Shown here: positions 58,312-64,000 of the stretch, one piece after another
How positions within the stretch are numbered: position 1 is the stretch's first letter
Layout: each line of letters starts with the position of its first letter
From: Rotaria sordida
Taxonomy: Eukaryota > Rotifera > Eurotatoria > Philodinida > Philodinidae
Length of the DNA: 64,000 nt
Direction: 5' to 3'
Assembly (NCBI GenBank): GCA_905250125.1
Contig: CAJNOL010000965.1
Coordinates: 26,571-90,570 of the forward strand
Made by a program: the position numbers and the translations under genes
Notes under the pieces: model-generated
The model's database searches: none
Told to the model about the DNA's origin: nothing
The model's input: the letters and a program-made list of their open reading frames with translations, nothing else

Positions 58312-59685
58312 TGATATAGAAAAAACTAATAATGAAATGACAGCAATTGGATTGCACTAATACAATAATTACGAATGATTGGATTCGTCTTTTTTTTTCT
58401 CTTTGAAAAAACGATGAACAAAGAATCTGAAATATTAATAAATGATTGGTTAGTTTAGTTCATCATTCATATTATATTAACAATTTATGTTAATATATTT
58501 TTCTTTGTAAATATTTACATTTATTCTTTAAAAAAATGCTAGCATTAAAGGAAAATATTGTTAAATTATACTTCGTCAACTACTGCCATCTATTGAAACT
58601 GAACTTCGATATGATATATGGTAGTATCAATTGAAGAGGGTGTGAGTGTGGGGTGTGGGTGTAAATAGTAATCTTTACTTCATTCATCCACGCCCCATAT
58701 CCCACACTCACACCGAAACTAATCGCCTTGTGAAAAGAGACTTTATTTAATGTATGAAGTAATAAGTGGAAGGAATTTTTTTTTAGAAGCAGTATGGATG
58801 GTGAATGTGTGGGATTAGATCTTCTCCTCGCGCACATGCTTTGACCTCTCTGTTTTTTACTGAATACAAAAAGAACTCTTTTTCTATCAAAATTATAACA
58901 GCAAATATTGAAGTGATATTTATTTCATAATTTTTGGATAAAACTGAAACACATGAATCGTAACAATAAGAAATTTTACCCATATTTTGCATAACTATAA
59001 AGGATATCGCTTTCAATAAATAAGTGCTGATCTTGATCCCGACTCTAGTCAAAAGAAAATGTTGAGCGAGATCATGCTGAGACTCGGACCAAAACTAACA
59101 ATTATTCATCTTGAATGATATCTTTTATGGTTGTGTAATATTTCTTTTTTTACTCATCATCGATTAATTCCCCATGCATCGAAAATTCTTCTATCTTTCT
59201 ACGGTTGTATATAACTATGTGTGGAGTTTTTCCTTGATATTGAGAGAGAGAGACATTCTAATGTAGAAAAAAATATATTTATGTAAAAGTTAACGTTATA
59301 AGTAATTGTCCTTTGTTTCTTAGGACAAATTGTGATCATACGCATCAGTGCATTCGGGCAAAGTACATGTTATCATCTATATGTACGAACATCATTTCTT
59401 TTATTGTTTATTTTTGATAATTATTCAAGAATCCAGACGGTGCCACGTTATGGGTAATATAAAAAGTGCGAGTTCAACTGAATTTGGCCTTACAGTACTA
59501 TCACAGCCTGCATTCAACGTTTTTTAATGAGAAGTGCGAGTTTATTGTTTATATGATTGAAAAAACACACATTACAGTCTCGTAGTTCACATTCAATAGA
59601 TTTTACAATCAATCTAGTAGACAACTTACAGAAAAAGTTCATAATACAGAGTCATTCGATAGATTCTTCGCCATTATTTCATATT
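58312..59685. other. Upstream flank of the PWWP gene and gene-free region
   Basis: Includes the fold-back at 58.6 kb (listed separately) and a short (GA)n run at about 59245-59252. No exon recognised. Confidence 0.4.
58636..58716. repeat. TGTGGG-type fold-back
   Basis: GAGGGTGTGAGTGTGGGGTG, an AT loop, then CCACGCCCCATATCCCACAC and CTCACACC. A hairpin of about 30 bp can form. Confidence 0.75.
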
Positions 59686-60003
59686 CTATCGTCTCACGTA
59701 TTTATATTTCATCTTGTGCGAAGCCTCGAAACATCCGCCACATACTAGTTCATTACACCAACTGCAGTTACCAACAGCATCGTTGTTGCAAAAGCAGCAT
59801 TCAGGGATGAGACGTAGTTGTGTTTGTACAAAATTGCGCGCACCAGGACATGTTTGAGCATGTTGTTGAAAACAAGCAGGATTAAAACGTTGGCGACAAT
59901 GAGAACATCGACCAGAAGCATAAAAGTGACACCAGATGCATTTGACGCGTGCCGGTGGAGGACATGGTGGTTGGTAATCTGAATAGCTCATATTCAAAAT
60001 CAA
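59686..60003 (-). CDS. Small Cys/His-rich putative zinc-binding protein
   Basis: Open frame of 105 residues. The second ATG, at 59991 (MSYSDYQPPCPPP), is the likelier start. Two similar Cys-rich modules: CIWCHFYASGRCSHCRQRFN then CFQQHAQTC, and CCFCNNDAVGNCSWCNELVC then CFEASH. The C..C...A.G.CS.C pattern with following C..H resembles cross-brace zinc fingers of the B-box or IBR type. There may be a further exon: TAC|GTGAGA near 59695 would be a usable donor just before the stop. No specific family can be named; probably an adaptor. Confidence 0.55.
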   Translation of the reverse strand: MILNMSYSDYQPPCPPPARVKCIWCHFYASGRCSHCRQRFNPACFQQHAQTCPGARNFVQTQLRLIPECCFCNNDAVGNCSWCNELVCGGCFEASHKMKYKYVRR

Positions 60004-60172
60004 TTAAAATGCAACAAAATTCACAATAAATTTCACTTATTTATACCAACAGTATGCTTGGTATTTTCCAACCAATGCTTTTTTTCTTTTTTACCAACTT
60101 ATTCAAGACATTTGAAAAAATTTCTGACTCATTCCATTGCACTTTTTTTGTTCTTCGAGTGAATCAGGTGCA

Positions 60173-60290
60173 TGTGGGTGTGAGTATGGATTGAGGGAGA
60201 GTGTGAATCTCTGTGACAACTTCTGTACACCTAGACTGATACATTAACCCTTGCTTACACTCAAACTCTTATCTACACCCTTCCTGAATA
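60173..60290. repeat. Degenerate TGTGGG-type fold-back
   Basis: Left arm with GTGGGTGTGAGTATGG, right arm with TTACACTCAAACTCTT and CTACACCC; pairing is looser than in other members. Confidence 0.5.
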
Positions 60291-60361
60291 GTCAACAGTA
60301 AAATTTAAGGGCTTAGATGAAGTCGAACTGAGATCTAAATCAGATCTTAACCAAAAATTTG

Positions 60362-60528
60362 AGTGTAAGGGTGTGGGCATGCGAGTAATAATTCTTTTTC
60401 ACTTGTACTCACACCCACACCCTAGTGTTCCTCTCAGTTTTGGTGTGAGTGAATGTGGCTCTGGGGTGTGGGTATGGGTGTGTGGGTGTAATCTCAGTTT
60501 GACACTCACACATCCACACCCATATCAA
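60362..60528. repeat. Two adjacent TGTGGG-type fold-backs
   Basis: First (60362-60423): GTGTAAGGGTGTGGGC ... ACTCACACCCACACCC. Second (60441-60525): GGTGTGAGTGAATGTGG with GGGTGTGGGTATGGG ... GACACTCACACATCCACACC. Both can form hairpins. The 95-codon open frame across them is an artefact. Confidence 0.75.
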
Positions 60529-61337
60529 GTTGAACAACATCCTTTATTGATTTCACTTAAAACTATCAAAGGGAATTCACACCTTAAACATAAACAAATT
60601 TCAAAGTCGTTGCTTTTTTCCACCGTGTATTGTATATTTTTATACCATAGAAACAAGTAACGCTCGTCGCTACGACTCGCTTCACTCTCGACTGAATTCA
60701 TTCTATTCACTTTGACAAATATTACCAGATAAATCGTCAGTTTGTGTGATGCTATAGCCAACACCATACGGACAAGTCTTTCAACTTTTGCAATTTGGAA
60801 AAAGCAACACTGATAATGTCGAGTTTGGAATATGTAGTATTCGCGCGATATTCTCATCATAGATTACATTTCTTTGGCTTTTATGAGAAATTGGTACGAT
60901 TTTGAATCAGTCGTCTTCACCACAACAATTGCCTCAGCTCTTTCGAAAAATACTCTATATTTCATTCAAAGCTTTACGCAAGAAAAGACGTGTCTATCTC
61001 GTAAATAAATGGCGAGTCGCTCATCAGCGTCTCTCGAGGGCGTCAGTTGTAACTCACCGATCCCAGATTCTATCTACTTGATCGAGCTCTTCTGAAAACT
61101 ATTGTCCTATCTTTAGAAAGCTTCGCGAAAGAAAGGCTCATATCAATCTTGGAAACAAACGGCGAATCATTCATCGGCGCCATTCGTGACTTGCCAGCTT
61201 CATATCCTATCTTCTTTCCCAACTAATTGTTAAGTTGTGTTATGATTCAATTAAATTGGTTTCCTCTTAACGAATGAATCCATCTGTCTGATCGAAAATG
61301 AACTTCTTTTTTATTTTCCAAACGATCACTGCATATA

Positions 61338-61721
61338 GACCATCGATCTGTATAAAACTTATGAGGACGAAAGATGCTTTTCGAACAAGATTGCCGATTA
61401 ATTTTTTTTCTATGCGTACTTTCATTGATTTTCATAATAATCTCAACTCAAATTATGTCAAAATGTAGCTTAAATCACACTTTTCTCACTATAAAACCAT
61501 CACATTTTCGATTAATCCACGATCTCTTTTACGAAGTGGATTCTCAAGGACATTTAAATATTTTATAGTGAAAAAAGTGTCCTTAAGGTACATTTTGGCA
61601 TCATTTGACTTCAGATTATTGTGAAACTTGAGGAAAATTACACCTAGAAAAAAACTTAATCGATAATTCTCTACGTACAAACATCTTTCGTCCTAATGAA
61701 TTTTATACAGATCGATGGCCC
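61338..61721. mobile_element. MITE-like element with ~150-bp inverted arms
   Basis: Left end ACCATCGATCTGTATAAAA, with GAGGACGAAAGATG; right end CATCTTTCGTCCTAATGAA, then TTTTATACAGATCGATGG. Inner arms share CTCACTATAAAA / TTTTATAGTG and ATTATGTCAAAATG / CATTTTGGCATCAT. Non-coding. Confidence 0.7.
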
Positions 61722-62203
61722 AAGTAAACTCAAACAAGATAACGTTCGAAGTAGGCTTTTCTTCTTTGCTTATTTATTTTTCCTAGAGAAAAAAAGTTGA
61801 TTTTATTATCTGAATTTTTCTATATTTCAATTTCATCGAAAAAAACTTCTCTAGTATTATAAAGTTGAATTAAAGAGAAAAACAAGCGGCTTAAAAATGA
61901 AAAGCAGTGACTCGTACTAAATGTTGTAAATAAAGAAAAAAAATGGCAATGATTAAAGTACATAAAGACTAAAGATGCAGAAACGATACATGACCATTGA
62001 AAGATATGTTTGCTCATTTTATTCAAAGCTTTTGATTTGTCAATCTCATTTGCATCTCGACATGTGTTTCACATCTGAAAGAACAACGTTTGCAAGTGGT
62101 ATCGACTAAAGAATGAAATAAGAAATAAAGTAGTGTGTTATACTATTACATCATGAACGAGCAATAAGAAATCAGTTATCTCACATGATATTTTTTATTA
62201 TAT

Positions 62204-63495
62204 AATGCCTTTGAGTCGAATAGATCGGTTGCGTATTGAATTACTTCACGATATTTTTGATTATCTCTGAGTACATGATATCTACTATTCATTTTCTAGC
62301 CTAAGTGATTACCTGGATTCTGTATTAGCTGGCTATTGTCACTATTTACTCAACTTTCATTCTGTTCTTAAATCGAAATTTGATCTTCTTTGCTGACATA
62401 TATGACCACATCAAGTCATTTCTGTTATATTGTCCCATGACAATGATACATCAAATCAATCAAACCTGTTCTTTTCTCATTTTAAACTCGAATAATTCAT
62501 TCATCTTCAGTCATTCGATATGACTACAATTAGTGATAATAAACACAGACATATACTGCTATATATAAATTAATTCCTTGACTGAATCGACTAGCACTAC
62601 CCCATGCTCATAATCTCGTTTTGGTTTCATTGCCTCATCTACGTCATTTAACTCTTCAAAATTTCTTTTGCTGGGGCTTATCATTTATATTAAATCAAAT
62701 TCCGAATCTTTATTCACTTGATGTCAAACTTTCATATGACAATTATCCAAAATGAACATATAACATATCATTATTGCCCCATCTAAGATGGCTCATCCTA
62801 AACATCCATGGTGCGTATAGTTATTTGAAAATTGTATATATATATATTCTTTGTTTTTTAAAATTAAGGTAGAAAAAAGACCATGATCCATGTAGAACAA
62901 TTTTTATCTAAAATATATAATCTATATTATTTCGAACTTATCGCACAAGGTTATCTGGATCTTACTGATGACCAAAAATGGGAATTACTTGTTTCACATT
63001 TGACTATATTCAACTTTCGATTGCATTTTCTATGTTCATTACCACATTTTCCCGAAGAAAATATTCTTGATTCATTTTGTTCACTATTTTGACTTGAACA
63101 AAAACGCTGATTTGTTGCCCATGATGGTCTATATTCGCGAAATATCTTTATGATACCTCGTTTTACATCAAATATTTTCGTATGCTCGCATATTTGTTGG
63201 CCACCAATATGCACATCATCCAATTATTTAACGTTTTATCAATATTACATCACTCGTATTCAATATAGAAGAAACCGACACCAATCTTATATCGACTTCA
63301 TTTCTTGATCTCATTGAACATATGCCTCATTTACGATCACTTTCGCGTCAAGATCTCGCTATGTTAGCTGGCTTATCACATGATATTGCTTTCGAAGCGA
63401 TACGAACTTTACACGTACGAAACAATTTTGAAAAATTTGAAAGTAAAAAACACTATCGATTGGACCTAAATCGATTATGTAGTTTTATTAATTGA
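62204..63495 (+). pseudogene. F-box/LRR-like protein pseudogene with many in-frame stops
   Basis: Starts ATGCCTTTGAGTCGAATAG: MPLSRIDRLRIELLHDIFDY followed by L, then a TGA; LPIELLHDIFDYL is the typical F-box opening of the large bdelloid-type family. The frame continues recognisably (VHDIYYSFSSLSDYLDSVLA, then NFHSVLKSKFDLLC), interrupted by TGA or TAA codons where relatives would have Arg, Gln or Trp. Later exons follow past 62.9 kb (TDDQKWELLVSHLTIFNFRL, PHFPEENILDSFCSLF, then FVAHDGLYS). F-boxes link SCF ubiquitin ligases to substrates. The stops make this copy non-functional. Confidence 0.65.
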
Positions 63496-64000
63496 TCAAT
63501 TGAACTATCTATCAATTGCACAATTTCAATTCTATTATCCTTCGTCATCACTGACGCGTTTCTCATCTCAAAGTTTTTGCTCTAAAGATATTTCATCATA
63601 TGTGAGAGTGAAATGAGATGGTTTCAGGTTTTATACGACAGTTCAATGATATCTTTGAGAATAATAAGTTATAATTGAGTACGAAAAACTAATCGATCTT
63701 TATCGAGATGATAATTTTTAATTTCATTGAGCGAAAAGCCAGTTCAGACCACTTGAGTTTCTGAATAGCGTTTTAAATTTTATAGTAATAATCTCCTTAC
63801 CAATAAAAAGAAAAATACAGACACAATCATATAAAAATTGTCTTCGAAGAAATTTTTGTACGTTGGAAATTTGTTTTTATCTTATATTTATTCTGCTTCA
63901 GTGGACCTCTAATTCGTTCTCAAATATATCATTAATATATATTTTCTCATTGTTTTTTGCTTTTCTATTCTTTGCTTGTCATTGAATATTTTGATTTTAA
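63496..64000. other. Window end, no gene seen
   Basis: AT-rich with no exon-like frame. Confidence 0.4.

Noticed and set aside
57869-58360. 163-codon plus-strand open frame
   Set aside because: Antisense shadow of the first exons of the PWWP gene, whose splice phases are consistent.
62204-63495. Selenocysteine or alternative genetic code to explain in-frame TGA/TAA
   Set aside because: All intact neighbours use the standard code, and stops of more than one type appear only in this decayed copy.

Overview
This is a eukaryotic nuclear window. It is AT-rich, its protein genes are split by many short introns with GT..AG ends, and it has no operons or ribosome-binding sites. The protein set is animal: a CPSF6-type cleavage factor, a condensin kleisin, an OATP transporter, a sulfatase-modifying-factor fold, a TDP2-like protein, F-box/LRR-like repeats and C-type-lectin-like receptors. 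Dispersed G-rich TGTGGG-type arrays resemble what I recall of bdelloid rotifer telomeric DNA. Together with the F-box and OATP fragments, they make a bdelloid rotifer (Rotaria-like) my best guess; this is inference, not proof.

Layout. 1.9-5.1 kb (+): U-box/pseudokinase protein. 7.1-8.5 kb (-): TDP2-like protein that has lost its catalytic residues. 9.9-14.3 kb: tRNA-like modules, a possible His/Cys-rich gene, a broken HEAT-repeat gene and several fold-back repeats. 14.6-15.4 kb (+): methyltransferase. 15.7-18.4 kb: repeats around an F-box/LRR-like 3' fragment. 20.2-22.7 kb (-): 5'-truncated OATP, head-to-head with a 3'-truncated SUMF-like gene at 22.9-23.5 kb (+). 24.5-26.2 kb (-): coiled-coil/Gly-rich protein whose intron holds a ~1 kb inverted-repeat element. 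26.2-33.8 kb: gene-poor and repeat-rich. 33.9-46.4 kb (+): cluster of single-pass C-type-lectin-like proteins (three intact genes, one decayed copy) and a small orphan membrane protein, with the kleisin gene (-) at 36.7-39.4 kb between them. 47.5 kb (+): small two-exon orphan. 50.6-53.3 kb (-): CPSF6. 56.4-58.3 kb (-): PWWP-domain protein. 59.7-60.0 kb (-): small zinc-binding protein. 62.2-63.5 kb (+): F-box/LRR pseudogene with many stops.

The intact housekeeping genes (CPSF6, kleisin, PWWP, methyltransferase) have consistent splice phases throughout. The space between them is filled by decayed genes and an unusual variety of fold-back elements. Each of these is built from its own short GC-rich word (TGTGGG, GTTCCCCGTTCC, GTCCCG, GGGTCC, ACTAGTC, TTTCGTA), usually arranged as facing inverted arrays. 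Several lie in introns, where transcription would give long hairpins. This fold-back repertoire is the best candidate here for something undescribed.

All exon coordinates were read by eye from splice signals and reading-frame continuity. No alignment or transcript data were available.
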